A DNA stretch of 64,000 nt from Oligella sp050920755 (lineage in GTDB: Bacteria > Pseudomonadota > Gammaproteobacteria > Burkholderiales > Burkholderiaceae_B): NCBI RefSeq assembly GCF_050920755.1, contig NZ_CP158480.1, forward strand, positions 1,612,001-1,676,000, written 5' to 3'. The position numbers and the translations under genes are program-made. The notes beneath the pieces were generated by a model. The model saw nothing but the letters and a program-made list of their open reading frames with translations, ran no database searches and was not told the DNA's origin. Numbering within the stretch: the first letter of the stretch is position 1; each line of letters starts with the position of its first letter. Of the stretch, positions 9,607 through 19,460 are shown piece by piece.

Positions 9607-12600
9607 TTACTGTGACATACTATGCCACGCTTTTTCCAAGCGCTTGACGGAAACCGGCATGGGTGTACGCAATTCCTGCGCAAATAAAGCCACCCTCAGC
9701 TCTTGCAATAAATATGCGAACTCTTCCATCTGCTCATCGTGTACCCCCTTAAGTTGGGAGAGACGGCGCTGATACTTCGTCTGCAGCATCTGTACATCAT
9801 TCATCAGCTGCCCGTCGCGACTCGGATCATTTTTCAATTTATCAATACGCAATTGTACCGCTCTTAGGAAGCGCGGGTAATGCTGCAGGACATTATAGTC
9901 AACACGACTTAGAAAACCCTTAAAAATCAATCCGTTAAGCTGCTGACGAATATCTTCATACGCATTTTTATGCGCTTTAATCAGGTTCAACTTTTTTAAG
10001 GCCGTGGCCCATTCATTCATAATTTGCTGCAATAAGCGAATCACTTCCTGTAATAACAAGCCGAAACGCCCTTTAGCATCCTTAACCCGCGCATTAAAAC
10101 TCTGCTCATCGCTAGGCCATGGTGTTGCTAAGCAAGACTGAATTAAAGCACAATCAATAATCTCTTCCTGCAACTCCACTTGCGTCCCCAAAGTCATATA
10201 AAGCATGCCTAATTGCGGCAGCTCTTTAAGATTTTTGGAAAGATAACGGATTTGCTCCTTAAGCGCAATTTTAAAAAGAAGTATTAAACCCTTGCGATGT
10301 GCAGCAATGGCCTCGTGCTGCTCATCAAAGACATCAAGACGACAGTCATTGCCCTGATCCACTAAAGCCGGAAAACCGACCACAGACTGACGCCCACGCT
10401 TAATTTCCAGTAATTCAGGCAGTTCACCGAAATCCCAAGTCGTAATATGCTGATTATCTTGTAAAGTGGCTTGAGCACCGCTGTCCTTATCCAGCAAATC
10501 TTTAAAGCTTTGTTGAGCGGCCGGCGCATGCTCGGCTTTTAATAAAGCCAAATTACGACTGGCGCTCAGCATGCGTCCATGTTCATCTACCACCTTAAAA
10601 ATCATCGATAAATGCGGTGGAATATTTTCCTCTTTAAAATCAGAGGCTTTGACGCGAACTCTTTTTTGCTGCCAAATATCATCAATCAATACCACTAAAA
10701 GCGGATTTTCTTTAAGTGCGGGTTCTGCGGCAATATCCTCCACAAAATGCTCAGCATACTCGGGGATCGGCACACAATGCCGACGTAAACGCTGCGGCAA
10801 AGAGCGTAAGAGCAGTTCGACCTTTTCCTTTAGCATACCCGGCACTAGCCATTGTGTCTGAATCGAATCAATCTGCTTTAAGGCATATACCGGCACTTCT
10901 AAGGTTACGCCGTCTTTCGGTGAACCGGGCTCAAAGTGATAGCTTAAATTTAAACTTAAACCATCCAACTCTAAACGTTTAGGAAATTGCTCGGTACTGA
11001 TACCGGCCGCCTCATGGCGCATTAACTCATCTTTGTCGAGTTTAAGTCGGGCCTGTTGCTCAGCCGAAAGCTTTTTATACCAATGCTCTAAGCTCGCCAC
11101 TTGGTGCATATCCTGAGGGATATGTTGATCGTAAAAGCGGTAAATCAACTCATCGTCTACTAAAATATCCTGACGTCTCGATTTATGCTCTAAATGCTCA
11201 ATTTCTTCAATCAAACACAAATTATGCGTTAAAAACGGCAATGATTGACGCATTTCACCGGCCACCAAGGCCTCACGAATAAATAATTCCCTTGCATGTG
11301 CGGGTTCTAAATGCGCATAATTGACTTTACGCCCCTGATACACTTGTAGTCCATAGAGTGTGGCCCGCTCATATACCATGACCTGTCCGCGACGTGGATC
11401 AAAATGCGGTTCGGAATAGAATTTTTTCAGTAAATGACGCCCCGCCTGCTCTATCCATTGCGGTTCAACCCGCGCCACGGTACGAGCAAATAAGCGTGTG
11501 GTCTCAACCAATTCGGCCGCCATAATCCATTTAGAGGCTCGTCGTTGCAAATACGATCCCGGATGCACAAAAAAGCGAATCCCTCTGGCCCCTTCATACT
11601 CGCGAGTCGCTTCATTACGCAGACCGATATTGCCCAATAAACCGCTTAATAAGGCACGATGTAATTCCTCATAAGTGGCCTCAACCTGATTAAAACGCCA
11701 TGCTTGCTCCTCCACCAAAGTGGTAATTTGCTGATGAATATCTTGCCATTCTCGTAGGCGTAGAGGTGATAAAAACTCCTTACGCAATTGCCGTTGCAAT
11801 TTACGATTCGACTCTCGGTTATCGTATTGTTCCTGATACCAAGCCCATAATTTTAAATAGGAAATAAATTCCGATTCTTTATCACGAAACTTAGCATGCG
11901 CTTGAGTACTGGCTTCCTGCGCTTCAAAGGGCCGTTCACGCGGATCTTGAATCGACAAAGCGGCAGCAATGATGCACATTTCGCTCAGACAATGATGCTC
12001 TTTGGCTGCCAATATCATACGTGCAATTCTGGGATCCAAGGGTAGACGCGACAATAAACGACCGGTTTGCGTCAAACGATTATTTTCATTTAGCGCACCC
12101 AACTCCTGCAATAAATGATAACCGTCAGCAATGGCTCGACCACTTGGTTTATCCACAAATGGAAAGGCCTCAATATTGTGCAGCCGCAAAGCCTTCATAC
12201 GCAGAATGACGGAGGCCAAAGAAGATCGCAGCACCTCAGGATCGGTATAATCCGCTCGGCGCTTAAAATCCTCTTCAGAATAAAGCCGTATACAAATACC
12301 CGGCCCCAAGCGACCACAACGCCCGGCTCGCTGATTGGCCGCCGCTTTAGAAATCGGCTCAATCTGCAACTGCTCTACTTTATTGCGCCATGAATAGCGC
12401 TTAACCCGAGCTAAACCGCTATCCACTACAAAACGAATACCCGGCACAGTCAAGGAAGTTTCGGCAACGTTAGTCGCAAGAATGACACGTCGCCTATTAG
12501 TGGTAGGCTTAAAAATACGTTCCTGATCGGCTTGTGACATTCGCGCAAAAAGCGGCAACACTTCTAAGCCCTGCTGATGCGCCTGCCGTAAGACATCCGC

Positions 12601-13428
12601 GGCCTCACGAATTTCACGCTCACCCGGTAAAAAAACCAGAATATCACCGGGACCGGAGCGTATACATTCACTTACCGCATCACTGATCATTTCACTTAAT
12701 TCGGGCTGTTCACTATCCTCGTCCGTGTCGGTATGGGTTGTGGCTGCACTATCTGCAAGCTGATAGCGCACCTCCACCGGGTACATACGTCCGGTCACCT
12801 CAATCAATTGCGCCGCTTGTCCATCGGCATTTTTAAAATGCTCAGCAAAGCGCTCGGCATCAATGGTGGCCGAGGTAATAATAACTTTCAGGTCGGGGCG
12901 TTTAGGTAAAAGATTTTTTAAAAAACCTAAAAGAAAATCAATATTTAAACTGCGCTCATGCGCCTCGTCAATAATAATGGTGTCATAACGTTTTAACAGC
13001 GGATCGCGTTGCGTTTCGGCTAATAAAATACCATCCGTCATCAACTTAATCGCCGCATGCGGACCACTACGTTCACTAAAACGCACCTGATAAGCGACCA
13101 ATTGCCCGACCTCGCTTTTTAACTCTTGGGCAATACGCTTGGCAACGGAAACGGCGGCAATACGGCGCGGCTGGGTATGGCCAATCATTTTGTCTTGACC
13201 GCGGCCCATAGCTAAACAGATTTTCGGTAATTGAGTGGTTTTGCCCGAACCGGTTTCACCCGCCACAATAATAACTTGGTGCTGCTCCAGTGCTTTTTGA
13301 ATTTCTTCTCTGCGCTCGCTAACCGGTAAATCCTCAGGAAAGTCGATAATGGGTAAGACGCGATTAGCACTTGATGGGATGATTTTTTGTGAAAGATCTG
13401 AGCTGTCTCGATCTTGTGATTTTTGCAT
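9607..13428 (-). CDS. hrpA: ATP-dependent RNA helicase HrpA
   Basis: DEAH-box RNA helicase (1273 residues) of the HrpA family, implicated in resolving stalled ribosomes on mRNA. Walker A GETGSGKTTQLPK is near residue 56, the DEAH box IIIDEAHERSLN near 154, motif III ITSATID follows, and motif VI QRAGRCGRLGPG is present. The helicase-associated (HA2) and OB-fold domains follow, then the long C-terminal extension (DUF3418-type) that gives HrpA its size. ATG start, divergent from argA. Confidence 0.95.
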   Translation of the reverse strand: MQKSQDRDSSDLSQKIIPSSANRVLPIIDFPEDLPVSERREEIQKALEQHQVIIVAGETGSGKTTQLPKICLAMGRGQDKMIGHTQPRRIAAVSVAKRIAQELKSEVGQLVAYQVRFSERSGPHAAIKLMTDGILLAETQRDPLLKRYDTIIIDEAHERSLNIDFLLGFLKNLLPKRPDLKVIITSATIDAERFAEHFKNADGQAAQLIEVTGRMYPVEVRYQLADSAATTHTDTDEDSEQPELSEMISDAVSECIRSGPGDILVFLPGEREIREAADVLRQAHQQGLEVLPLFARMSQADQERIFKPTTNRRRVILATNVAETSLTVPGIRFVVDSGLARVKRYSWRNKVEQLQIEPISKAAANQRAGRCGRLGPGICIRLYSEEDFKRRADYTDPEVLRSSLASVILRMKALRLHNIEAFPFVDKPSGRAIADGYHLLQELGALNENNRLTQTGRLLSRLPLDPRIARMILAAKEHHCLSEMCIIAAALSIQDPRERPFEAQEASTQAHAKFRDKESEFISYLKLWAWYQEQYDNRESNRKLQRQLRKEFLSPLRLREWQDIHQQITTLVEEQAWRFNQVEATYEELHRALLSGLLGNIGLRNEATREYEGARGIRFFVHPGSYLQRRASKWIMAAELVETTRLFARTVARVEPQWIEQAGRHLLKKFYSEPHFDPRRGQVMVYERATLYGLQVYQGRKVNYAHLEPAHARELFIREALVAGEMRQSLPFLTHNLCLIEEIEHLEHKSRRQDILVDDELIYRFYDQHIPQDMHQVASLEHWYKKLSAEQQARLKLDKDELMRHEAAGISTEQFPKRLELDGLSLNLSYHFEPGSPKDGVTLEVPVYALKQIDSIQTQWLVPGMLKEKVELLLRSLPQRLRRHCVPIPEYAEHFVEDIAAEPALKENPLLVVLIDDIWQQKRVRVKASDFKEENIPPHLSMIFKVVDEHGRMLSASRNLALLKAEHAPAAQQSFKDLLDKDSGAQATLQDNQHITTWDFGELPELLEIKRGRQSVVGFPALVDQGNDCRLDVFDEQHEAIAAHRKGLILLFKIALKEQIRYLSKNLKELPQLGMLYMTLGTQVELQEEIIDCALIQSCLATPWPSDEQSFNARVKDAKGRFGLLLQEVIRLLQQIMNEWATALKKLNLIKAHKNAYEDIRQQLNGLIFKGFLSRVDYNVLQHYPRFLRAVQLRIDKLKNDPSRDGQLMNDVQMLQTKYQRRLSQLKGVHDEQMEEFAYLLQELRVALFAQELRTPMPVSVKRLEKAWHSMSQ

Positions 13429-13570
13429 AGGTAATTAAGTGGTAATAATATAATTTATAAATTCTTTAAGGCATAGTAGATTGTGCCTTGTTAAGATTAT
13501 ACAAGAGTGCGATTTAGGCTAAAATCAATCGTTTGATCATTATATTACTAGCAAAGAGGTTTAAGCACCT

Positions 13571-14944
13571 ATGTCAGACCCCCAAGAAATTGAGACCGTA
13601 TCTGCGCTTGAAGCGGCTGAATTTGCCCCTACGCAATTCGTACGATGGTTTAGGGAAGTTGCTCCTTATGTGCGTGAGGTGCGTGGTAAGACCTTTGTCA
13701 TCGCCTTTGGGGGTGAGTTGGTCGAGGAGTCCAAGCTTAATAACTTGGTAATCGACTTGTCCCTGCTGAGTGCACTCGGGGTGCAGCTAGTGGTGGTTTA
13801 CGGCTCGCACCCTCAAGTTAATCAACAGCTTAAACTGAAAGGCATTGATACGCAGCTAAAACGTGGTGTGATTGAACCGACACCTGCCGATATTCTCGAA
13901 TGCTGTAAGGAGGTGGCCGGTGAGATCCGCTTGGATATTGAGGCCGCCTTTAGTCAGGGTTTGCCTAATACCCCCATGTCTAATTCCCAAATTCATATTA
14001 TTTCAGGCAACTTTGTGATTGCCCAACCGGTGGGCGTGGTTGACGGGATTGACTTTAAGCATACGGGTAAAGTACGTAAGTTTGATTTAGACTCGATACG
14101 CAAAGCACTCTCATTAAGTGCCATTGTGCTACTCTCTCCCATCGGTTTTTCACCGACCGGCGAAGCCTTTAATCTCGCCATGGAGGAGTTGGCAACGAGC
14201 GTCGCGGGTGCACTACAAGCTGATAAGCTACTTTTTGTGACTCAGGATAATCGTGTAAGGGATGCCGATGGAACGCTAATCACTGAATTAGATCGCGCCG
14301 AAGCGGAGCGTTTAATTGCTTCCGAATCGCTCGAACCACTGACCCAATCCTATCTTAAATGGGCAACCGAAGCAGTACGTCGCGGGGTCAAACGCGCCCA
14401 CTTAATCCCTTTTGAAATTGACGGTTCATTGCTGCTTGAGTACTTTACCCACGATGGGGTCGGTACCATGGTAGTAGAGGACTCACTGGATGACTTACGT
14501 CCGGCCACGGTGGATGATATCGGGGCGATTTTAAGCTTAATTCAACCACTCGAGGCCGATGGCACCCTGGTACCGCGCGACCGCAGTGTACTTGAACGTG
14601 ATGTTGAAAACTTCTCCGTACTGGAGCATGACGGGGTAATTTACGGTTGTGTGGCAATCTTCCCCTATCCCGAGGAGAAAATGGCCGAAATGGCCTGTCT
14701 GATTGTGCACCCCGATTGGCAAAACGCCGGCGACGGCGAGATTTTATTACGCCATGCAGAGCATCGCGTTAAGGCCTTAGGCTATAAGCGTATGTTTGTG
14801 TTGACCACACGCACCTCACATTGGTTTATCAAGCGCGGCTTTATCCAAGGCTCTGTCAGTGATTTGCCGAAGTCTAAGCAATTGAATTACAATCGTAATC
14901 GCAATAGTTTGATTTTTTTCAAAAATTTTAAAGCAGGAATATAG
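13571..14944 (+). CDS. argA: N-acetylglutamate synthase ArgA
   Basis: First enzyme of arginine biosynthesis: acetyl-CoA plus glutamate to N-acetylglutamate. The 457-residue protein has the classical two-domain layout: an N-terminal amino-acid-kinase-like domain (about residues 20-290; KTFVIAFGGELV, VVVYGSHPQVN) that usually binds arginine for feedback inhibition, and a C-terminal GNAT acetyltransferase (about 305-450; CLIVHPDWQNAGDGEILL, VLTTRTSHWFIKRGF). The ATG has an AGAGG-type ribosome site upstream. It ends one base before yggX. Confidence 0.95.
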   Translation: MSDPQEIETVSALEAAEFAPTQFVRWFREVAPYVREVRGKTFVIAFGGELVEESKLNNLVIDLSLLSALGVQLVVVYGSHPQVNQQLKLKGIDTQLKRGVIEPTPADILECCKEVAGEIRLDIEAAFSQGLPNTPMSNSQIHIISGNFVIAQPVGVVDGIDFKHTGKVRKFDLDSIRKALSLSAIVLLSPIGFSPTGEAFNLAMEELATSVAGALQADKLLFVTQDNRVRDADGTLITELDRAEAERLIASESLEPLTQSYLKWATEAVRRGVKRAHLIPFEIDGSLLLEYFTHDGVGTMVVEDSLDDLRPATVDDIGAILSLIQPLEADGTLVPRDRSVLERDVENFSVLEHDGVIYGCVAIFPYPEEKMAEMACLIVHPDWQNAGDGEILLRHAEHRVKALGYKRMFVLTTRTSHWFIKRGFIQGSVSDLPKSKQLNYNRNRNSLIFFKNFKAGI

Positions 14945-14945
14945 T

Positions 14946-15218
14946 ATGTCTCGTTTAGTTTACTGTGTTAAATACAAAGAAGAGAAAGAGGGTCTGGACT
15001 TCCCTCCTTACCCGGGTGAACTGGGCAAAAAGATTTGGGAAAATATTTCTAAACAAGCTTGGCAGGATTGGATCGATATTCAAACTCGCTTAGTAAATGA
15101 AAACCGTCTAAACCTAGCCGATGCCCGTGCTCGTAAATACCTGACCGGTCAGATGGAAAGCTATTTATTTGAAGGTCAGGATATCGAAGCTCAAGGCTTC
15201 GTACCGCCAAGCAATTAA
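14946..15218 (+). CDS. yggX: Oxidative damage protection / Fe(II)-trafficking protein YggX
   Basis: Small cytoplasmic YggX-family protein (90 residues), thought to protect iron-sulfur clusters and take part in iron trafficking. Family features include an N-terminal cysteine (RLVYCVKYK), the segment LDFPPYPGELGKKI, WQDWIDIQTRLVNENRLNL and the end FEGQDIEAQGFVPP. It starts one base after the argA stop, so it is translated from the same transcript, and a strong terminator follows. Confidence 0.95.
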   Translation: MSRLVYCVKYKEEKEGLDFPPYPGELGKKIWENISKQAWQDWIDIQTRLVNENRLNLADARARKYLTGQMESYLFEGQDIEAQGFVPPSN

Positions 15219-15242
15219 AGCTTGCTTTTAATACGCTCATAG

Positions 15243-15270
15243 GCTGCTTGAATTTCAAGCAGCTTTTTTA
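15243..15270 (+). terminator. Rho-independent terminator of argA-yggX
   Basis: Stem GCTGCTTG/CAAGCAGC with a short AATTT loop, followed directly by six or more T residues, 25 bp after the yggX stop. A textbook intrinsic terminator on the plus strand. Confidence 0.92.
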
Positions 15271-15345
15271 TGCTTTAAGGCTTGGTAGGGATTTTGATAT
15301 AGGCTTGAATAGCCGTGGGTGCCGGCTTCAGCTTGGGCTTAGACA

Positions 15346-15408
15346 CGCTCGCCCGCCTATAGTGGAACGACGATACTCGAAATCCGGTCGTTACGGGCGG
15401 GACTAGCG
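15346..15408. other. Long imperfect hairpin at the lipoprotein 3' end
   Basis: Nested complementary blocks: CGCT (15346) with AGCG (15405), CCCGCC (15352) with GGCGGG (15396), and AACGAC (15366) with GTCGTT (15387). It covers the stop codon of the minus-strand lipoprotein gene. There is no T tract, so it is not an obvious intrinsic terminator; it may be an RNA 3' end structure or chance. Confidence 0.4.
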
Positions 15409-15708
15409 CCCCATACGATGCATGCCGGTATGACTGGTACGAGTAGTACTACGACTGCCGTCGGGACGCGTAACCGTAGTTTTGGTTGAGGAATAACCAT
15501 AGCCGGCATCAATGGTGCCATATATCTGCACCCCGGAACCACTACCCCATGCACTGCGAGCGCTCTGCCCCTGAGAAACTTGCGAATTATCCAGATTACT
15601 GACCGGACGACGTATATCCTGTGAGGAACTACAAGCCGCTAAAAGTGTGCTTAATAGCACCGGAACGACAGCTAATAATAAATGTCTGCGAAAGGACTTA
15701 AGCATCAC
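15403..15708 (-). CDS. Small predicted lipoprotein with a porin-like segment
   Basis: A 101-residue protein with a lipoprotein signal: charged start, hydrophobic core (LLLAVVPVLLSTLLAAC) and a lipobox ending in Cys at about residue 26, so it is probably lipidated and sorted to a membrane. The mature part is short, rich in Ser, Gly and Thr, and contains VQIYGTIDAGYGYSS, which resembles the first beta-strand of beta-proteobacterial trimeric porins. The C-terminus is basic and His/Arg-rich (THTGMHRMGR style). It may start at either of two adjacent ATGs. Downstream of uvrD on the same strand. Function unknown. Confidence 0.7.
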   Translation of the reverse strand: MMLKSFRRHLLLAVVPVLLSTLLAACSSSQDIRRPVSNLDNSQVSQGQSARSAWGSGSGVQIYGTIDAGYGYSSTKTTVTRPDGSRSTTRTSHTGMHRMGR

Positions 15709-15742
15709 TTAAAACACCCTAATTAATCCAACTAATTAAACC

Positions 15743-18025
15743 CTAAACTATATCGAGCTTGGCAATACCTAAGGCTAGGTTTTTTTCTCCATGCTCGGAA
15801 AAATAAATTCTGGCAGTAGCGTCTGATCCTTGCCCCTGTAATTGCATAATCACGCCCTCACCGAATCTTGAATGGCGTACGGTTAAGCCGATTTTAAAGA
15901 GCTTATCGCCGACACGTACGCCGGAGCTTAAAGGCGTCTGAGCCTGCGCTGCACGTCCGTCACCGATCGTGCCACCGGGAAAAGCACCACCACCGACGCC
16001 GCCACGACCACTGACTGAAGAGCCGCCCCATGCGCTCAGCCCCCGAGGTGCGAAGTAATAGCTCACATCCTTGGGTGACAACCACTTTTGCGCCTCCTCA
16101 GGCAATTCATCCAAAAATGAAGAACGCAATGCGTAGCGTGACTGCCCATACAACATACGACTACGAGCCATTGTGATATACAGGCGCTCACGTGCACGTG
16201 TAATGGCTACATACATTAGACGGCGTTCTTCCTCAATCCCGGCCTCCTCCAGCAGACTATTTTCATGAGGGAATAAGCCCTCCTCTAAGCCTGTCAGAAA
16301 GACCACATTAAACTCCAAGCCCTTGGCTGCATGAATCGTCATCAATTGAATCGCATCCTCACCCCGATCGGCCTGATTATCACCGGACTCCAGTGAAGCA
16401 TGGGATAAGAACTCTGCTAAGGCACTGCTTTCCTCGACCGCAAACTCCACATCGGTAGCCACATGCTTAACCGACTCTAAAGCCTTTTTACCCTCGAAGC
16501 TCTCTTCAAAAGTAAAGACCTGTGCCGCATTCACAAGTTCCTCTAAGTTATCTAAACGCTCCTCACCCTCTCGCTCATTTTCATAATAACTTTTGAGGCC
16601 GGCATGCTCGATAACATGCTGAATTAATTCCGCTAAGCTCACTTCCTCGGCTACACTACGCAGACGATGAATCAGCTCGATAAAGCCGCTTAAGGCAGCA
16701 CCACCTCGGCCACTGACGGCCCCCACCGCCATCGCTAAGCTACAACCGATGGCACGTGCATGATCACCCAACGTCTCTAAAGTGCGTGCACCAATGCCGC
16801 GCGCCGGAAAATTTACCACACGCAGAAAGGAGGTATCATCATCCAAACTCTGAATTAAGCGCAAATAAGCCATCACATGCTTAATTTCCTGACGTTCATA
16901 AAAGCGGGTACCCCCATATACGCGATATGGGATACCGGAACTGAACATGGCGTGCTCAAGAGCGCGAGATTGTGCATTACTACGATATAAAATGGCAATT
17001 TCATCGCGCACCATCCCCTCACGGATAAGCGAGTGAATCTCATCACTCACCCAACGCGCTTCCTCCTGCTCATTATCAAGCTCCATAATGCTTACCGGCT
17101 CACCCTCACCGCGCTCAGTCCATAAGGCCTTACCCAAACGATTGGGGTTATGCTTAATTAAGGCATTGGCACTATTTAAAATATGACCGTAGGAACGGTA
17201 ATTCTGCTCCAGACGAATGATATTGCCTCGCGCATAGTCTCGCTCAAAGGCCATCATATTATCGACATTGGCCCCTCTAAAGGCATAGATCGATTGATCA
17301 TCATCGCCCACCGCAAAGAGTGAGGCACCGCCACCGGCTAACAAACAAAGCCAGCGATATTGCAGATCATTAGTATCTTGGAACTCGTCAATCAAAATAT
17401 GCTGAAAACGTCGCTGATAATGCTCGCGAATTAACTGATGACGACTGAGTAGCTCATAGCAGCGTAATAAAAGCTCGGTAAAATCAACCACCCCCTCGCG
17501 CTGACATTGCTCATCGTAAAGCTGATACAACTCGATTAATTTAGTGCTGTGCGGGTCCCACGCCTGTATATCACTTGCCCGTTCGCCCTTTTCCTTATGA
17601 GAATTGATAAAGCGCTGCACATCGCGCGGCGGAAACTTTTCCACATCAATCGAATGCGTTTTTAAAAGACGCTTAATCGCCGATTGCTGATCTGAACTAT
17701 CGAGAATTTGATACTGCTGAGGTAAACCGGCATCACGATAATGAGCTCGTAGCATACGATTACATAGTCCGTGGAAAGTACCAATCCACATACTGCGCGT
17801 ATTGAGAGGCGTAATGGAAGCCAAACGCGAGAGCATTTCTTTAGCCGCTTTATTAGTAAAAGTCACCGCCAGCAGGGAAGCGGGGCTTAAGCCATGCTGA
17901 ATCAACCATGCCATACGACTGGTTAATACCTTGGTCTTGCCACTCCCTGCCCCTGCCAACACTAAAACATGCTGTTGATCAGTGGTGACGGCACTACGTT
18001 GCTCAGGATTTAATTGCTCAAGCAT
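15743..18025 (-). CDS. uvrD: DNA helicase II (UvrD)
   Basis: SF1A 3'-5' DNA helicase for nucleotide excision and mismatch repair (760 residues). The order of motifs is canonical: Q-motif LNPEQRSAV at the start, Walker A AGAGSGKTK near residue 26, IGTFHGLCNRMLR, Walker B LIDEFQDTND near 216, GDDDQSIYAFRGA, LEQNYRS, TIHAAKGLEFNVVFLTG and VAITRARERLYI. The C-terminus ends with the Tudor-like segment VRHSRFGEGVIM seen in UvrD/PcrA. Closer to UvrD than to Rep by that tail, though the name rests on family features only. Confidence 0.92.
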   Translation of the reverse strand: MLEQLNPEQRSAVTTDQQHVLVLAGAGSGKTKVLTSRMAWLIQHGLSPASLLAVTFTNKAAKEMLSRLASITPLNTRSMWIGTFHGLCNRMLRAHYRDAGLPQQYQILDSSDQQSAIKRLLKTHSIDVEKFPPRDVQRFINSHKEKGERASDIQAWDPHSTKLIELYQLYDEQCQREGVVDFTELLLRCYELLSRHQLIREHYQRRFQHILIDEFQDTNDLQYRWLCLLAGGGASLFAVGDDDQSIYAFRGANVDNMMAFERDYARGNIIRLEQNYRSYGHILNSANALIKHNPNRLGKALWTERGEGEPVSIMELDNEQEEARWVSDEIHSLIREGMVRDEIAILYRSNAQSRALEHAMFSSGIPYRVYGGTRFYERQEIKHVMAYLRLIQSLDDDTSFLRVVNFPARGIGARTLETLGDHARAIGCSLAMAVGAVSGRGGAALSGFIELIHRLRSVAEEVSLAELIQHVIEHAGLKSYYENEREGEERLDNLEELVNAAQVFTFEESFEGKKALESVKHVATDVEFAVEESSALAEFLSHASLESGDNQADRGEDAIQLMTIHAAKGLEFNVVFLTGLEEGLFPHENSLLEEAGIEEERRLMYVAITRARERLYITMARSRMLYGQSRYALRSSFLDELPEEAQKWLSPKDVSYYFAPRGLSAWGGSSVSGRGGVGGGAFPGGTIGDGRAAQAQTPLSSGVRVGDKLFKIGLTVRHSRFGEGVIMQLQGQGSDATARIYFSEHGEKNLALGIAKLDIV

Positions 18026-18094
18026 CTTTGAATTAGAATTCCTCTGACTGTCAAAATCAATAAATAATACTGTATAAAATAACAGTTTAATCCA

Positions 18095-19459
18095 TTATGC
18101 CGTGCGGCGCTCTAAAACGGCAACAAAAAATCCATCCGTACCGTGCACATCCGGTCTTAAGCGTAAGAAATAATCCTCACTACTCAATCCCTTAACCCGA
18201 CCACCCAAGGTAGCCACCGCATTCATCAGGCTAAAGTCGGGATGATTAGCTAAAAACTGCTGCACCTGCTGCTCATTTTCCTCAGGTAAAATGCTGCAGG
18301 TTGAATAAACCAAACGTCCGCCCGGTGCAACGCAACGCGCTGCGCTTTGTAAGATACTTTGCTGCAAATCCTTAATCTCAGCCAATGCTTCAGGGCTTTG
18401 ACGCCACTTCATATCAGGATTACGACGCAAGGTCCCGAAACCACTGCATGGCGCATCCACCAAAACCCGCTCAGCCTTGGCAGCTAAGCGCTTAACGCGC
18501 GCATCATTTTCATTGGCGATCACCACAGGGGTGACATTGGATAAGCCGCTACGGGAGAGACGTGGACGCGCTCTGGCTAAACGTGCTTCGGATACATCAA
18601 AGGCGTATAAACGACCGGCTGAGCGCATCATCGCCCCCAGTAATAAAGTCTTGCCCCCGGCACCGGCACAGAAATCGATCACCATATCGCTACGGCGCGG
18701 TCCCACCAAAGCACAAAGAATTTGACTACCCTCATCCTGCACCTCGAGACTGCCGTCCTTAAATAAAGGCCAAAGATTAATCGCCGGTTTATTAGCCAAA
18801 CGGATGCCCCAAGGAGAATATGGCGTTGCCACCGGCTCTGCTGCTGCATAAGGTTCCGCCTGCATCTGCTTTAATGCCTCCTCACGTTGGATTTTCAGAG
18901 GATTAACTCGTAAATCCAAAGGGGCTTTAGTATTTAAAGCTTCAACTAAACTGTCTGCTGCAGGCAATGCTCGAATCCTTTCCGCCAACCAATCAGGTAG
19001 ACTATGACGCACCTCCCAAGGCATACTGTCGAGCGGCAAAGCCTTAACATGGGCTAACCACTCAGCCTCAAACGGTGTCAGTAACTCCGCAATATAGTCC
19101 TCACCCTTGGTGGCGGTCAAACCCAGCAAGGCCAAGCGTCGATACTCACTACCCTCACCACTCTGAGCAAAATGTCGATAACGACGTAAATGACGCAAAA
19201 TCTCAAAGACGGTCTCGGCAATCTCACCGCGATCGCGCAAACCCAATGAACGATTATCCCTAAACCAATGTGATAAAACGGCATCGGCAGGATGCTTAAA
19301 CTTCAATACCTCAGTCAGTACACGCTGCAATTGTTGCAAGCGGGCATTAGCATAATCGGCCGGACTACGCACCTTTTTAAAGGCAGCAGTCCCGTTTTTA
19401 GTAGCACGTACCGAACGACTATCACGAGCTGCGCCGGTTTTTTTTCTTCTATCGACCAT
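18095..19459 (-). CDS. RsmB/NOP-family rRNA (cytosine-C5)-methyltransferase
   Basis: SAM-dependent RNA m5C methyltransferase (454 residues) of the Sun/NOL1/NOP2 family; the best guess is 16S rRNA C967 methylation (RsmB role). The N-terminal part is helical and RNA-binding, preceded by a basic leader. The C-terminal Rossmann fold has the SAM site VIDFCAGAGGKTLLL, motif IV DAPCSGFGTLRRNPD (near residue 338) and the catalytic-Cys motif YSTCSILPEENE (near 386). It starts one base after the purN stop, so it is in an operon with purN. Confidence 0.85.
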   Translation of the reverse strand: MVDRRKKTGAARDSRSVRATKNGTAAFKKVRSPADYANARLQQLQRVLTEVLKFKHPADAVLSHWFRDNRSLGLRDRGEIAETVFEILRHLRRYRHFAQSGEGSEYRRLALLGLTATKGEDYIAELLTPFEAEWLAHVKALPLDSMPWEVRHSLPDWLAERIRALPAADSLVEALNTKAPLDLRVNPLKIQREEALKQMQAEPYAAAEPVATPYSPWGIRLANKPAINLWPLFKDGSLEVQDEGSQILCALVGPRRSDMVIDFCAGAGGKTLLLGAMMRSAGRLYAFDVSEARLARARPRLSRSGLSNVTPVVIANENDARVKRLAAKAERVLVDAPCSGFGTLRRNPDMKWRQSPEALAEIKDLQQSILQSAARCVAPGGRLVYSTCSILPEENEQQVQQFLANHPDFSLMNAVATLGGRVKGLSSEDYFLRLRPDVHGTDGFFVAVLERRTA

Positions 19460-19460
19460 C

